41,780 bases of DNA. Source: Acidimicrobiales bacterium (GTDB taxonomy: Bacteria > Actinomycetota > Acidimicrobiia > Acidimicrobiales > RAAP-2). Location: the NCBI GenBank assembly GCA_025362585.1, contig JANYFR010000003.1:1-41780 (forward strand). The letters are read 5' to 3'. Made by a program: the position numbers and the translations under genes. Positions 33,483-41,780 of the stretch are shown here, piece after piece (positions within the stretch are counted from its first letter, which is position 1; each line of letters opens with the position of its first letter). Under the pieces are notes generated by a model. The model ran no database searches, was not told the DNA's origin, and saw nothing but the letters and a program-made list of their open reading frames with translations.

Positions 33483-34494
33483 GGTACGCGGACTTGAAAT
33501 GCATTTTCCGCTGCGCCGGTCGTCCCTCTCGATCGTGCGACGCAGGCCGGCGGAGTCGGTACGCGCAGTTGATGGTGTCAATTTCACGATTGAACGTGGT
33601 GAGTCAGTTGGATTAGTGGGCGAGTCCGGGTGCGGAAAATCCACCCTCGGTAGATGCATCGTCGGTCTCTATAAGAGTACTGCTGGCGAGGTTCGCCTCA
33701 ACGGTCTGCCAGTGGTGGCCAACAAGCGACAGCGAAATGCCAACCCTCGCGTGGCGCAGATTATCTTTCAAGATCCGTACTCGTCTCTCAATCCGCGCAT
33801 GACCGTCCGACAAGCCGTCCTGGAAGCGCTGCACGTTCACCACGCGATCGCGCGCCCGGACGCTGAGCGACGTTGTTCGGAACTGTTGGACCTGGTCAGG
33901 TTGAGCTCACGGGTAGCCCACGCCTACCCGCGACAGCTTTCGGGAGGTCAGCGCCAGCGTGTCAGCATCGCCCGAGCGTTGGCGGTGGAACCGGAACTGC
34001 TCGTTGCCGACGAGCCGGTCTCTGCTCTCGACGTCTCCGTGCAAGCCACCGTTCTCAATCTTCTGGCGGACCTGCGCAAAGACCTCGGCCTCACTCTGCT
34101 ACTCATTGCTCACAACATGGCCGTCGTGCGTCACGTCTGCGATCGAACAATGGTCATGTACCTTGGGCGCATCATCGAGACGGGTCCCACGGAGCGCGTC
34201 ATCGCCGACCCGCAGCATCCCTATACCCAAGCCCTCCTCACGGCGATTCCGCGCCTGGAGCCGGGGCGTCGCTCGACAGCACCCGCACTGCTCGGAGATC
34301 CACCGAGCCCGATCCGACTTCCGCCGGGCTGCCGATTCAATCCCCGGTGCTCTCGCGCCGAAGGCATCTGTTACGAAATCGAACCCGGTCTCATTGGGGG
34401 GGCGGGCGAAGGGACCGTGCACGCCGCGGCGTGTCACTTCGCGTGGACCACTCCTTCCACGGTGTCGATCAGTGAGCCGCCCTCGAGCCAATGA
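33460..34494 (+). CDS. oppF: Oligopeptide/dipeptide ABC transporter ATP-binding protein, OppF/DppF type
   Basis: An ATPase of about 344 residues. It has Walker [22 protein letters not shown]-loop IIFQDPYSSLNPRMTVRQAV, signature LSGGQRQRVSIARAL and Walker B LLVADEPVSALDVSV. The family's C-terminal oligopeptide-transporter domain is present (PPGCRFNPRCSRAEGICYEI) and is thought to carry an iron-sulphur or structural Cys set. The TTG at 33460 is preferred because GGGAG precedes it by six bases; an upstream TTG at 33400 is in frame. The gene is on the plus strand while its partner genes are on the minus strand, and its 3' end overlaps oppD by 26 bases. Its substrate is probably a peptide or peptide-like amino acid. 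Confidence 0.9.
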   Translation: MSATPVLEVRGLEMHFPLRRSSLSIVRRRPAESVRAVDGVNFTIERGESVGLVGESGCGKSTLGRCIVGLYKSTAGEVRLNGLPVVANKRQRNANPRVAQIIFQDPYSSLNPRMTVRQAVLEALHVHHAIARPDAERRCSELLDLVRLSSRVAHAYPRQLSGGQRQRVSIARALAVEPELLVADEPVSALDVSVQATVLNLLADLRKDLGLTLLLIAHNMAVVRHVCDRTMVMYLGRIIETGPTERVIADPQHPYTQALLTAIPRLEPGRRSTAPALLGDPPSPIRLPPGCRFNPRCSRAEGICYEIEPGLIGGAGEGTVHAAACHFAWTTPSTVSISEPPSSQ

Positions 34495-35488
34495 CCGGAT
34501 CGGCGTGGGCCGCGTTGCGGCACAGGACCTGGTGAATGCAGGAGGAGGCCCGACCCTCCTCGGTGAACTGCAGTGGGAAATCACCAGTGGCGCAGTCTTC
34601 TTGTGCGAATTCGCAGCGCGGTCGAAAGCGACAGCCCTCAGGTGGATCAACGAGACTGGGCGGAATGCCCGGAATCGGGTCAAGCATCGCTTTCACCTTG
34701 TCGAAGTCGGGCACCGCGCGAAGTAGTCCCAGCGTGTACGGGTGCGTGGGGTCGGGCAACACTGACGCCACCAATCCAAACTCGACAAGTTCAGCCGCGT
34801 ACATCACGGCCAGGCTCTGACACATCTGGGAGACGACGGCGAGGTCGTGCGTCACAAAGATCATGCTGACTCCGGTCGACTCTTGCAAGTGGAGCAGCAG
34901 TTTCAATATTTGATCCTGAATGGTGACGTCGAGCGCCGTCGTTGGTTCATCGCAGAGGAGTAGCTGTGGCTCGCAGGCGAGAGCAATGGCGATCATGACG
35001 CGTTGGCGCATCCCACCGGAGAGTTCGCTGGGATAGGCCCGGAAGCGCCGGCGCGCGTCGGGGATGCCCACCTGCTGCATCAGTTCCACCGCCCGCTGGC
35101 GACCAGCCTTCTTCGTGTAGCCCAGGTGGGCAATCGGTCCTTCAGCAATCTGATCGCCCACGTGCATCACTGGATTGAGTGCCGTCATCGGCTCCTGGAA
35201 GATCATGCCGATCGACCGGCCCCGCACGTCGCGACGCTGTTGGTTGTTCAGTGAGAGCAGATCGGTCCCTTGGAATATGACCTGTCCGCCGGTGACGCGT
35301 CCTCCCCGAGGAAGTAGACCGAGAATCGCCCGCAGCAGCATGCTCTTGCCGCACCCCGACTCGCCAACGATGCCGAGGGTTTGACCTGCACCGAGATCGA
35401 ACGACACGTCTTCGACCGCGTGGACGACCTCTCGGTGGGTCGCGAGCTCGACCCGAAGATTCTTCACGGACAGCAGCAAATCGGTCAC
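34469..35488 (-). CDS. oppD: Oligopeptide/dipeptide ABC transporter ATP-binding protein, OppD/DppD type
   Basis: A 339-residue ATPase with Walker [22 protein letters not shown]-loop [20 protein letters not shown], signature [18 protein letters not shown] and Walker [21 protein letters not shown]. The C-terminal segment [18 protein letters not shown] closes the domain. The GTG at 35488 is one base after the oppC stop; longer in-frame starts lie inside oppC and are rejected. It pairs with OppF to form the ATPase dimer. The gene converges with and overlaps the 3' end of oppF. Confidence 0.93.
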   Translation of the reverse strand: MTDLLLSVKNLRVELATHREVVHAVEDVSFDLGAGQTLGIVGESGCGKSMLLRAILGLLPRGGRVTGGQVIFQGTDLLSLNNQQRRDVRGRSIGMIFQEPMTALNPVMHVGDQIAEGPIAHLGYTKKAGRQRAVELMQQVGIPDARRRFRAYPSELSGGMRQRVMIAIALACEPQLLLCDEPTTALDVTIQDQILKLLLHLQESTGVSMIFVTHDLAVVSQMCQSLAVMYAAELVEFGLVASVLPDPTHPYTLGLLRAVPDFDKVKAMLDPIPGIPPSLVDPPEGCRFRPRCEFAQEDCATGDFPLQFTEEGRASSCIHQVLCRNAAHADPVIGSRAAH

Positions 35489-35489
35489 G

Positions 35490-36356
35490 TCACTCCACTC
35501 GCAGACGGTCAGCGATTCCGTCGCCGAAGAGCGATAGTCCAATGCCAATGATGACGACGGCAATGCCCGGCACCGTCGCCAACTGCCAGTGCGAGGTGAT
35601 GAACTGTTGTCCATCGGACATCATCGATCCCCACTCCGGGGTCGGTGGCGGCACCCCCAGCCCCAGGAAGCCGAGCGTCACGATCGTGAGAATCGTGAAG
35701 ACGATGTCGGACATCGAATAGACGATGGCCTGTGTAATGACGTTGGGGATGAGGTGGCGAATGATGATTCGCAGGGGTCGGTAGCCGAGAGCGCTCGCGG
35801 CAAGAATGAACTCCAGTCGCTTGGTGCTCAAGATCTCCTTGCGGATAATCCACGTGTACGACACCCAGTCGGTGGCGATGATGGCGATATAGATGCTCTT
35901 GGTGCCGGGACCCAGAATGAAGACCAGTGCGATGACGAGTACGAAGAACGGAAAAGCCAGGATGACGTCGACGGCGCGCATCGCCACGACGTCAGCCCAC
36001 CCGCCGAAGAATCCGGCGACGCACCCCACGGCCGTGCCGAAGACGAAGGAAGCGAGCACTGCCAGGAAGGCGATTTCGAGGTCCACGCGCGCTCCGTAGA
36101 GCAAACGGGTCCACACGTCGCGCCCCAGTTCGTCGGTGCCCAGGAGGTGATGCAGCGAGGGCGCGAGCAGTCCCTGGCTCGGGTTCAGCACGGTGGGCGA
36201 GTAGCTCGTAATGAGCGGCGCCGCGAGTGCGAGACCGATGATCACCAAGAGGATTGAGGAGCCGGCGATGAGAGTAGGGGAGAGTCTCCGTGCGCCTCGG
36301 CCACGTTGCAGTTCATCCGGTGCTGGCGGAATCGGCAATGACGTCTCTTGAGTCAC
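35490..36356 (-). CDS. oppC: Oligopeptide/dipeptide ABC transporter permease, OppC/DppC type
   Basis: A 288-residue membrane permease with six helices. The N-terminal OppC module (RLSPTLIAGSSILLVIIGLA) precedes HHLLGTDELGRDVWTRLLYG, the diagnostic OppC periplasmic motif. The cytoplasmic coupling loop, with EFILAASALGYRPLRIIIRH, contacts the ATPase. LGFLGLGVPPPTPEWGSMMS follows. The GTG start at 36356 lies two bases after the oppB stop, so the two permease genes are coupled. Together OppB and OppC form the translocation channel. Confidence 0.94.
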   Translation of the reverse strand: MTQETSLPIPPAPDELQRGRGARRLSPTLIAGSSILLVIIGLALAAPLITSYSPTVLNPSQGLLAPSLHHLLGTDELGRDVWTRLLYGARVDLEIAFLAVLASFVFGTAVGCVAGFFGGWADVVAMRAVDVILAFPFFVLVIALVFILGPGTKSIYIAIIATDWVSYTWIIRKEILSTKRLEFILAASALGYRPLRIIIRHLIPNVITQAIVYSMSDIVFTILTIVTLGFLGLGVPPPTPEWGSMMSDGQQFITSHWQLATVPGIAVVIIGIGLSLFGDGIADRLRVE

Positions 36357-36358
36357 GT

Positions 36359-37300
36359 CTATTCGAACCGAACTCGTGGATCAAGGAGTGAGTGGACAAC
36401 GTCAGTGCCGAGATTCGTGAGAATGACCGCCAGCGCTAGGACGAACGTGACGCCTTGGACGACGGGAAAGTCCCGGCGATAGATGGAGTTCACCATTAGT
36501 GCTCCAACCCCGGGAAGGGCAAACACCGTTTCGACGACGAGTGTTCCGCTAATCAAGAAGGCGATTTGCAGTCCGAGAATGTTGAGGCTCGAAGCGAGTG
36601 CGTTACGAATCGCGTGGCGAATCAGTACTCGATATTCATGAATGCCCTTGGAACGCGCCGTAGTGACGTAGTCCGCGTCGAACGCGTCGATCAGGCTCGA
36701 TCGCAGACTGCGGACTAGTAGCGGGGCGATGCCCAGAGAAAGCGTGAGACCGGGAAGAAACAGTGAATCGAGATGACCGAGGACGCCAGGCTGGAGGCCG
36801 GCGACGGGGAAGAGGTGAAACTTGAGACCCATCAGCAGGATGAGCATGATGGCGATCCACGCCGAGGGCATGCCCATTCCAATGAGCGGGATGGCTCGGA
36901 CCGCCTGATCCGAAATACCGTTGCGATGAGTGGCCGCAAGGACGGCGAGCGGGACGGCGATGACCACGGAGAGGACGACCGCGTAGACGATCAATGACAG
37001 CGAGACCAACGACGCCGAGAGAATGATTCCCGTCGCCGAGGAGTTGTAGAAGAGTGAGACGCCGAAATTTCCCCTTACGACGCGAGTCAGGAAGAGCCAG
37101 TATTGCTCGTACAAGGGCTTATTGAGGCCCCACTCCCGGTGGAGGGCGGCGACTGCCTTAGGGGTGGCCCGGACGCCCAGCATCGTCACCGCGGGGTCTC
37201 CGGGGATCAAGTGGATCATTAGAAACGTCACTAACGTGACCCCGAACGCGGTGGGCAGCATGAGCAGAAGTCGTCTTCTGATGTACATGCCTCGTGTCAC
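36359..37300 (-). CDS. oppB: Oligopeptide/dipeptide ABC transporter permease, OppB/DppB type
   Basis: A 313-residue permease with six helices. The N-terminal family signature is MYIRRRLLLMLPTAFGVTLV, then MIHLIPGDPAVTMLG. REWGLNKPLYEQYWLFLTRV lies in the periplasmic part. The coupling motif ADYVTTARSKGIHEYRVLIR and VVETVFALPGVGALMVNSIY follow. The GTG at 37300 is used; ATG 37288 is a possible alternative that starts at MYIRRR. It lies 62 bases downstream of oppA on the minus strand. Confidence 0.94.
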   Translation of the reverse strand: MTRGMYIRRRLLLMLPTAFGVTLVTFLMIHLIPGDPAVTMLGVRATPKAVAALHREWGLNKPLYEQYWLFLTRVVRGNFGVSLFYNSSATGIILSASLVSLSLIVYAVVLSVVIAVPLAVLAATHRNGISDQAVRAIPLIGMGMPSAWIAIMLILLMGLKFHLFPVAGLQPGVLGHLDSLFLPGLTLSLGIAPLLVRSLRSSLIDAFDADYVTTARSKGIHEYRVLIRHAIRNALASSLNILGLQIAFLISGTLVVETVFALPGVGALMVNSIYRRDFPVVQGVTFVLALAVILTNLGTDVVHSLLDPRVRFE

Positions 37301-37362
37301 GGAGAGCTCCTACTCGTCTTCGATTCGCTGAGGCCGCGCTTAGCTACGTGCGCGGAGGATTC

Positions 37363-38961
37363 TTACGAGAGCCAGACGTCCTCGAGATGGTAGGCGCCCG
37401 TCGGCGGAACTTTGAAACCGTGCACCTTGGACTGCTGCGCGTAGGGATACGGGCTGTAATAGAGCATTGCAAACGGACAGTCCTGCGCCACGATTGTCTG
37501 GATCCGGGCGTACATTTTTGCCCGCGCGGCCGTGGCAACCGTGAGTTCTGATTGATGGGTCAGTTGTAGGACTTTGGCGCTGTTGTACGACGTGTACGCG
37601 GAGTTGATGCCGCCGTAGGCGCCCGCCACCGCTGCCGGGACGTTCTCATCGGGATCGCCGATATCAAGGGTCATCAAGCCCGGCGACATGTCGTAGTGCG
37701 CCGAGGACTGAAGGGTCGCGAGGGTGCTCGGGTCGTAGGACTGAATCGCCACGTCGATCCCAATGACGCTGAGGTTCGATTGGACAATCTGGGCGATGGT
37801 GCCATTCAAGTTATCTCCAGAGGCCAGGGCGAACGTCGTCTTGAAGCCCTTCGGGTACTTCGACATCGCCATCTGGTGCTTCGCGGCCGCGGGGTCGTAC
37901 CAGAGCTTGGGAGTGTTGGCCTGGTAGAAGGGCCACGCCGGAGAGAAGAAGGACGCTGCGGGCGTGCCGTGTCCGAACAGCACGTCCTTGATGATCGTCG
38001 CGCGGTCAATCGCGTACGAGATGGCTCGACGAACGTGAACGTCGGCGAAATGTGCCTTCTTCTCATTCATTGCGATAAACGACACCGCGGAGGATTTGAA
38101 CAGATTGACGTCGATGCCCGGAGTGCTCTTCAACGCCGCGATGCTCGAGTACGGCGCGCCCTCCATGATGTCCGCTTGGCCACCTCGCAGTTGAAGGAGC
38201 CTCGTATTGTCGTCGGGAACTGTCAGCAACGTAACGGAATCCAAATACGGCTTACCGTTCTGCCAGTAGTGCGGATTCCGCTTCATTTGCAGCTTTTGGC
38301 CCTTGGTCCAAGATTCGAGAATGAAGGGTCCCGTCCCGATGGGGTGCTCGAAAAACTGCGCCGCCGTCGCCCCGCGCAGGTTGTTGGGCAAAATCGCATT
38401 CGAATACATGGACATGTCACCCAGCAGCGGCCCCCACGGGTGCGCCGTGTGGATGACGACCGTTGAAGCATTGGGCGTGTCGATTGCGTTGACCGCTGAC
38501 AGGATGTAGGAGTTCGGACCCTTGAGGGCTCGTTCGAGAGTGAAACGAACGTCCGTGGAGTCGAGGGGCCGACCGTCGGAGAACTTCACGCCGGGTCGTA
38601 AGTGGAAGGTCCACGCGCGCTGGTCTTGGGAGATGTCGTAACTGACAGCGAGCCAAGGTGTCGTCCGGTGCCCGTCAGCCGTGACGTTGTAGAGACATTC
38701 GTACAGGCTCAGGCAGGTCCAAATTGACTCGGTGTCTATTGCCGCGCTCGGATCGATGGTTTGGGGGTCGGCAACTCTAGCGAATGTCAGGTCACCGCCG
38801 CGGCGCGCGGCGCTGGCTCCGGCGAAGGGGTCCACCAGCAAGGAGCCGAAGGCGGTCGCCCCACCGACGACGGCTCCTCCGGCAGCCATCGTCTTGAGGA
38901 AGCTCCGTCGCGAAACCGAATTCAGCACTTCCGATTGATAAGCGTTCACCCTGTCAGTCAT
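37363..38961 (-). CDS. oppA: Peptide ABC transporter solute-binding protein with Tat signal
   Basis: A 532-residue family 5 extracellular solute-binding protein (OppA/DppA). The N-terminus carries a perfect twin-arginine motif VSRRSFLKTMAAGG (R18, R19), a hydrophobic stretch and an AxA-type site near residues 49-51. There is no lipobox Cys, so it is probably exported folded and not lipid-anchored in the usual way. The body shows DPQTIDPSAAIDTESIWTCL, LRPGVKFSDGRPLDSTDVRF and FADVHVRRAISYAIDRATII, all standard. The ATG at 38961 is fixed by AAAGGAG eight bases upstream. It is the first gene of the oppABCD run. The ligand cannot be told from sequence alone. Confidence 0.93.
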   Translation of the reverse strand: MTDRVNAYQSEVLNSVSRRSFLKTMAAGGAVVGGATAFGSLLVDPFAGASAARRGGDLTFARVADPQTIDPSAAIDTESIWTCLSLYECLYNVTADGHRTTPWLAVSYDISQDQRAWTFHLRPGVKFSDGRPLDSTDVRFTLERALKGPNSYILSAVNAIDTPNASTVVIHTAHPWGPLLGDMSMYSNAILPNNLRGATAAQFFEHPIGTGPFILESWTKGQKLQMKRNPHYWQNGKPYLDSVTLLTVPDDNTRLLQLRGGQADIMEGAPYSSIAALKSTPGIDVNLFKSSAVSFIAMNEKKAHFADVHVRRAISYAIDRATIIKDVLFGHGTPAASFFSPAWPFYQANTPKLWYDPAAAKHQMAMSKYPKGFKTTFALASGDNLNGTIAQIVQSNLSVIGIDVAIQSYDPSTLATLQSSAHYDMSPGLMTLDIGDPDENVPAAVAGAYGGINSAYTSYNSAKVLQLTHQSELTVATAARAKMYARIQTIVAQDCPFAMLYYSPYPYAQQSKVHGFKVPPTGAYHLEDVWLS

Positions 38962-39220
38962 ATGCCGGGCTCCTTTCTCTCGTCCCGAGGACGTCAATGA
39001 AGAAATTCAGTGCAAAGTCGTATGAGTGGTGTTCACTCGATCGTAGCAAAGCAACTGACCGAAATTACGTTGGTGACGCGACGACGTCATGTCTGCGGCG
39101 TCCCTACTTTGTCCTCCCGTCCGCGCTCGTTCAGCGCGAGGGGCGCGAGGAGGTGAGACCACTTGACCGCACACTCGAATCAAAGTCGAGAGTCCGCGAC
39201 AGTAGCCCTACCGTACGTGG
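38962..39220. promoter_or_regulatory. Upstream region of oppA (259 bases) with a small hairpin
   Basis: This gap should hold the oppA promoter and the end of the dehydrogenase transcript; both genes are read leftward. A hairpin CGCGCT-CGTTC-AGCGCG lies at 39122-39138 without a T-tract. No convincing -35/-10 pair was found. I recognise no riboswitch. Confidence 0.3.
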
Positions 39221-40258
39221 CTACGTCCGACAAGAATCGTCAAAGCCAATGTGCAGGACATCGGCGAGGAGTCCGTAGGCGGTGTCCGCCAATTGCGGAT
39301 TACTGCAACTTATGGTGAGGGGCTGCAACAGGCTGGTCTCGAAGCAGAGACCTAGGGAAGTTCCGGTGAGCGCAAAGAACACACTCTCGGGGCCGATCTC
39401 CTCAATTTCTACCCTTGCTTGGACGGCTTCATTCGAGCGTTGCCACTCGAGTGTTGCCATGCTCACGAGGCGATTCCCTCGTTCGCGGGCGTCGAGTGCC
39501 TTAGTAGCCAGGACGTCGCTCACTGGTGCGCGTTCGACGTCCGCGACGTGAATTGGTTTGTCCCATAGTGATGCCGAGAGCGCACACAACTTGACGGCGG
39601 TATCCCAGCCGTCTAGGTCGAACCGTGCGTCGTCTTCGACGATCCCCAGCCTCTGCGCCCTCTGGATGCCCTGAGAGACGCTGCCTCCTTCACTAAGGAC
39701 CTGGAGGACGACGCCACTGGTCGAATTCAACAGACCCGTGACGGCGGTGACGTTGGCACACGGGAGAGAACGCTCAATCAAACTGAAAACCGGCATGCCG
39801 TCGGCAACCGCCGACTCGTATCGATACCGCACGCCGTGACGTCGGGCCAAATCTTTCAGTGCACGTAGGTCGTGAGCTACCGGACCCTTATTGGCGCTCG
39901 CGACGCTGCGCCCCGCAGCGAGTGCGGCACGGATAATCGCGATCCCGACTGTTCCGGTAAACGGCTCCAGCGGCGTCGTCTCCACGACGATATCGGCGTG
40001 GCAGCTGGCGACGAACGCGGTGGGCTCTTCGTGAGGACCGTGGGGCGTACCGGCGATCGCACGGTCAAGCGCACGTTGTAGATCGACGCCCGAGGGATTG
40101 GCAATGGATCCAAAACGGGCGGTACAGATACCCGTCACGGCGAGGTCGAGACCCGTCTCCGATTGCAAACGGTCGTGCTCTCGGAGTAGTAACTCCGCGA
40201 AGGCGCGACCAACGTTGCCAAACCCAACGAGACACAGGCGTAGCCTTCGAATCGACAT
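39221..40258 (-). CDS. Homoserine-dehydrogenase-like oxidoreductase
   Basis: A 345-residue NAD(P)-dependent enzyme. The N-terminal Rossmann motif is LVGFGNVGRAFAELL. Catalytic-domain landmarks of homoserine dehydrogenase are retained: K124 in VASANKGPVAHD, E148 in YRYESAVADGMPVFS, and D214, D219 and K223 in RFDLDGWDTAVKLCALSAS. The normally conserved GILNGTTNYIL is changed to GLLNSTSGVVLQVL. There is no C-terminal ACT domain and no aspartokinase fusion. The gene is not near threonine biosynthesis genes but between an Opp importer and a PLP enzyme, so it may oxidise a homoserine-like hydroxy amino acid in catabolism, and not in threonine synthesis. That is inference. It abuts the downstream-coded neighbour with two bases between, indicating one transcript. 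Confidence 0.85.
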   Translation of the reverse strand: MSIRRLRLCLVGFGNVGRAFAELLLREHDRLQSETGLDLAVTGICTARFGSIANPSGVDLQRALDRAIAGTPHGPHEEPTAFVASCHADIVVETTPLEPFTGTVGIAIIRAALAAGRSVASANKGPVAHDLRALKDLARRHGVRYRYESAVADGMPVFSLIERSLPCANVTAVTGLLNSTSGVVLQVLSEGGSVSQGIQRAQRLGIVEDDARFDLDGWDTAVKLCALSASLWDKPIHVADVERAPVSDVLATKALDARERGNRLVSMATLEWQRSNEAVQARVEIEEIGPESVFFALTGTSLGLCFETSLLQPLTISCSNPQLADTAYGLLADVLHIGFDDSCRT

Positions 40259-40260
40259 CC

Positions 40261-41505
40261 TTACGCTGCGGCGAGGTGGAGGCGCAGCTCTTCGACGCAG
40301 CGATGAATTTCGGCTCCAGTGTTGTAGTGCATGAGGCCGAGGCGCAGCAGGCCCTCCTCAAGATCGAGGCCGAGATGTTCAACGATGCCCTGCGCGTAGA
40401 AATTGCCGTTCCAGGTGTAGATGCCTTTCGCTCCTAGGGCCCGAGAAAGTAGCGCCGGACTTTCTCCCTGGACGATGAGGCCGAACGTTCCGACACGCTG
40501 GCTCGGCTCGGCCCCCGGCACTCCGGTCACCCGTACGTTGGGCACGTCGCTCAGGGCGCTGATCAACTGTTGTGCCAACTCGGTCTCGCGGCGCTCGATC
40601 GCGCCGTAGGCGGAGTCGAGACGACTCCGAAGGTTGTCTCCCTCGCCCAAGGAGGCGAGGTAGTCAACGGCGGCCGCGAAACCCGCGATATTCTCGTGCA
40701 GCTGCGTTCCAGTCTCGAAGCGATGTCCGGGAGGTTTCGATCCGGCGGGTCGCACCCTTTCGGCGGGCAGAGTCTCGGCAAGGTCGGTCTTCAGCCACGA
40801 CATCCCGAGGTGCGGACCAAAGAATTTGTACGGGGAACATAACAGCACGTCACAACCCAAGGCTTCGACGTCAATACGGCGGTGCGGCGCGTAGGCCACG
40901 GCATCGGCCCAGACCAGCGCGCCCACTTCGTGGGCGAGCCTGGAGACCTCGACGGCCGGTGTCAAGGTTCCGACGGCGTTCGAAGCAAGACAGAAAGCCA
41001 CCACCTTCGTCCTATCGTTCAGCTTCGCCTTCAGGTCCTCGAGATCCAGATTCAAATCTTCCGTCACGCCCACCTGTCGCACCACGAGGCCACGGTCGGC
41101 CGCCATCAAGAGCCACGGTGCGACGTTCGCGTCGTGGTCGAGCACCGTAGTGATAATTTCATCGCCCGGCTTCAACGTTCGACCCAACGCCCGGATCAAA
41201 TTGAAGTTCAACGTTGTCATGTTGGGCCCGAAGGAAATACCGTCGGAGGATCCGCCCACGAAAGTGGCACCGTAGCTGCGCGCCTGAGCAATCAGTTCAT
41301 CCGTCGATGCTGACGTCGCAAACTCTCCTTCAATATTCGCGTTGCTACCCGACAAGTAGTCCGAGATGGCTCGGATGACGGAACTCGGAACCTGGGTACC
41401 ACCAGGTCCGTCCAAGAAGACCGCAGGTTCGCCGCCCACGGCCGCACGTTGCAGTGCAGGAAAGTGCTTTCGCACCGCATCGACATCAATTGTCAGGGCT
41501 GACAT
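40261..41505 (-). CDS. Cysteine-desulfurase-like PLP enzyme (class V aminotransferase fold)
   Basis: A 414-residue PLP enzyme of the cysteine-desulfurase-like VC1184-type family. It starts AVFLDGPGGTQVPSSVIRAI, has GPNMTTLNFNLIRALGRTLK, the cofactor-facing VLDHDANVAPW, the PLP Asp in VWADAVAYAPHRRIDV (D201) and the PLP lysine K227 in LLCSPYKFFGPHLGM. It lacks an obvious flexible Cys loop as in IscS, so sulphur transfer is doubtful; beta-elimination, gamma-elimination or transamination of an amino acid are alternatives. The ATG at 41505 is preceded by AAGGAG nine bases upstream. It is followed two bases later by the dehydrogenase gene, so the pair is an operon. Confidence 0.85.
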   Translation of the reverse strand: MSALTIDVDAVRKHFPALQRAAVGGEPAVFLDGPGGTQVPSSVIRAISDYLSGSNANIEGEFATSASTDELIAQARSYGATFVGGSSDGISFGPNMTTLNFNLIRALGRTLKPGDEIITTVLDHDANVAPWLLMAADRGLVVRQVGVTEDLNLDLEDLKAKLNDRTKVVAFCLASNAVGTLTPAVEVSRLAHEVGALVWADAVAYAPHRRIDVEALGCDVLLCSPYKFFGPHLGMSWLKTDLAETLPAERVRPAGSKPPGHRFETGTQLHENIAGFAAAVDYLASLGEGDNLRSRLDSAYGAIERRETELAQQLISALSDVPNVRVTGVPGAEPSQRVGTFGLIVQGESPALLSRALGAKGIYTWNGNFYAQGIVEHLGLDLEEGLLRLGLMHYNTGAEIHRCVEELRLHLAAA

Positions 41506-41659
41506 TCGCTACATCTCCTTGGTCGCTCTTCGGGCGAGTCCGAGTCATATTACGGTCCGGTCGAGCAACGTTTCTCTTCTCGAAAGAAGAATAGTTGTCT
41601 GGTTTGGCCGGGATGCCAACACTCTCCGGCTGGCGCCAAAGTCACTGGGATCGGACTCT
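41506..41659. other. Upstream region of the PLP-enzyme gene
   Basis: 154 bases that should hold the promoter of the two-gene minus-strand operon. An AT-rich TAATAT (minus strand, about 41550) is a weak -10 candidate. A short inverted repeat TCTTC/GAAGA brackets about 41574-41589. Nothing else is recognised. Confidence 0.3.
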
Positions 41660-41780
41660 CTAGCCAACGACCCGTGACGAAGGTGTGTCTTTGGGGCCGT
41701 TACCCGTCGGTGGAATGCGCCTGTTGAGCGTGTCAATGACGTCGGATGTCAATGAGGGGTCATCGGCGGCGAACATCAGA
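41660..41780 (-). CDS. Possible C-terminal end of a gene entering from the right edge
   Basis: Reading the minus strand from 41779 gives 39 codons, open to the window edge, ending in TAG at 41660-41662. The residues (LMFAADDPSLTSDVIDTLNR, then RIPPTGNGPKDTPSSRVVG) have the feel of a hydrophilic C-terminal tail. There is too little to name a family. Another frame on the same strand is also open, so this is tentative. Confidence 0.35.
   Translation of the reverse strand, partial: LMFAADDPSLTSDVIDTLNRRIPPTGNGPKDTPSSRVVG

Noticed and set aside
1-41780. CRISPR arrays, rRNA genes and insertion sequences
   Set aside because: No regularly spaced repeats, no rRNA-like conserved stretches and no transposase motifs were seen; only the integrase hints at mobility.

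Overview
The window is high-GC DNA that reads like the chromosome of an actinobacterium, most likely one of the deep-branching, acidophile-related Acidimicrobiia. That placement is an inference from gene content and order. The supporting traits are mycothiol synthesis (mshA followed by a YbjN-domain gene, the order also seen in mycobacteria), a nickel superoxide dismutase with its own maturation protease, rex leading a C5-pathway haem operon, a menaquinone-reductase-type flavoprotein divergent from nuoA, and a complete nuoA-N operon. No species can be named from the sequence alone.

Layout. (1) 1-2150 is accessory or decayed DNA: the start of a tyrosine integrase running off the left edge, an 11-bp tandem repeat, a slightly degenerate tRNA-Lys(UUU), an empty stretch, and a broken sensor histidine kinase. 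(2) 2215-3413 holds a strong inverted repeat, a very small DksA/TraR-type zinc protein, and divergent sodN/sodX. (3) 3440-12997 is a nearly uninterrupted plus-strand run: mshA, YbjN-domain gene, proC, rex, hemA, hemC, hemD, hemB, hemL and an unrecognised one-pass membrane protein coupled to hemL. It supplies mycothiol, proline, redox sensing and tetrapyrroles. (4) 13144-14481 is a menJ-like gene on the minus strand. It diverges from nuoA and is followed by nuoA to nuoN (14550-29610) and an ATP-grasp gene, a 15-gene chain whose junctions nearly all overlap or abut. Together these genes form a proton-pumping NADH:menaquinone oxidoreductase plus an enzyme that probably edits the quinone side chain. 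(5) 30689-41505 reads as a peptide and amino-acid module: an M1 aminopeptidase, a 50-codon small ORF, an Opp/Dpp-type ABC importer whose second ATPase gene is on the opposite strand, a homoserine-dehydrogenase-like enzyme and a cysteine-desulfurase-like PLP enzyme. The right edge may carry the C-terminal end of another minus-strand gene.

The core blocks (3 and 4) are ordinary in content and show very tight translational coupling. The most interesting parts are the tRNA/integrase boundary at the left, the ATP-grasp gene joined to the nuo operon, the small Cys/His-rich ORF in front of oppF, and the right-hand module, where import, peptide cleavage and two amino-acid-modifying enzymes sit together around an inverted oppF.
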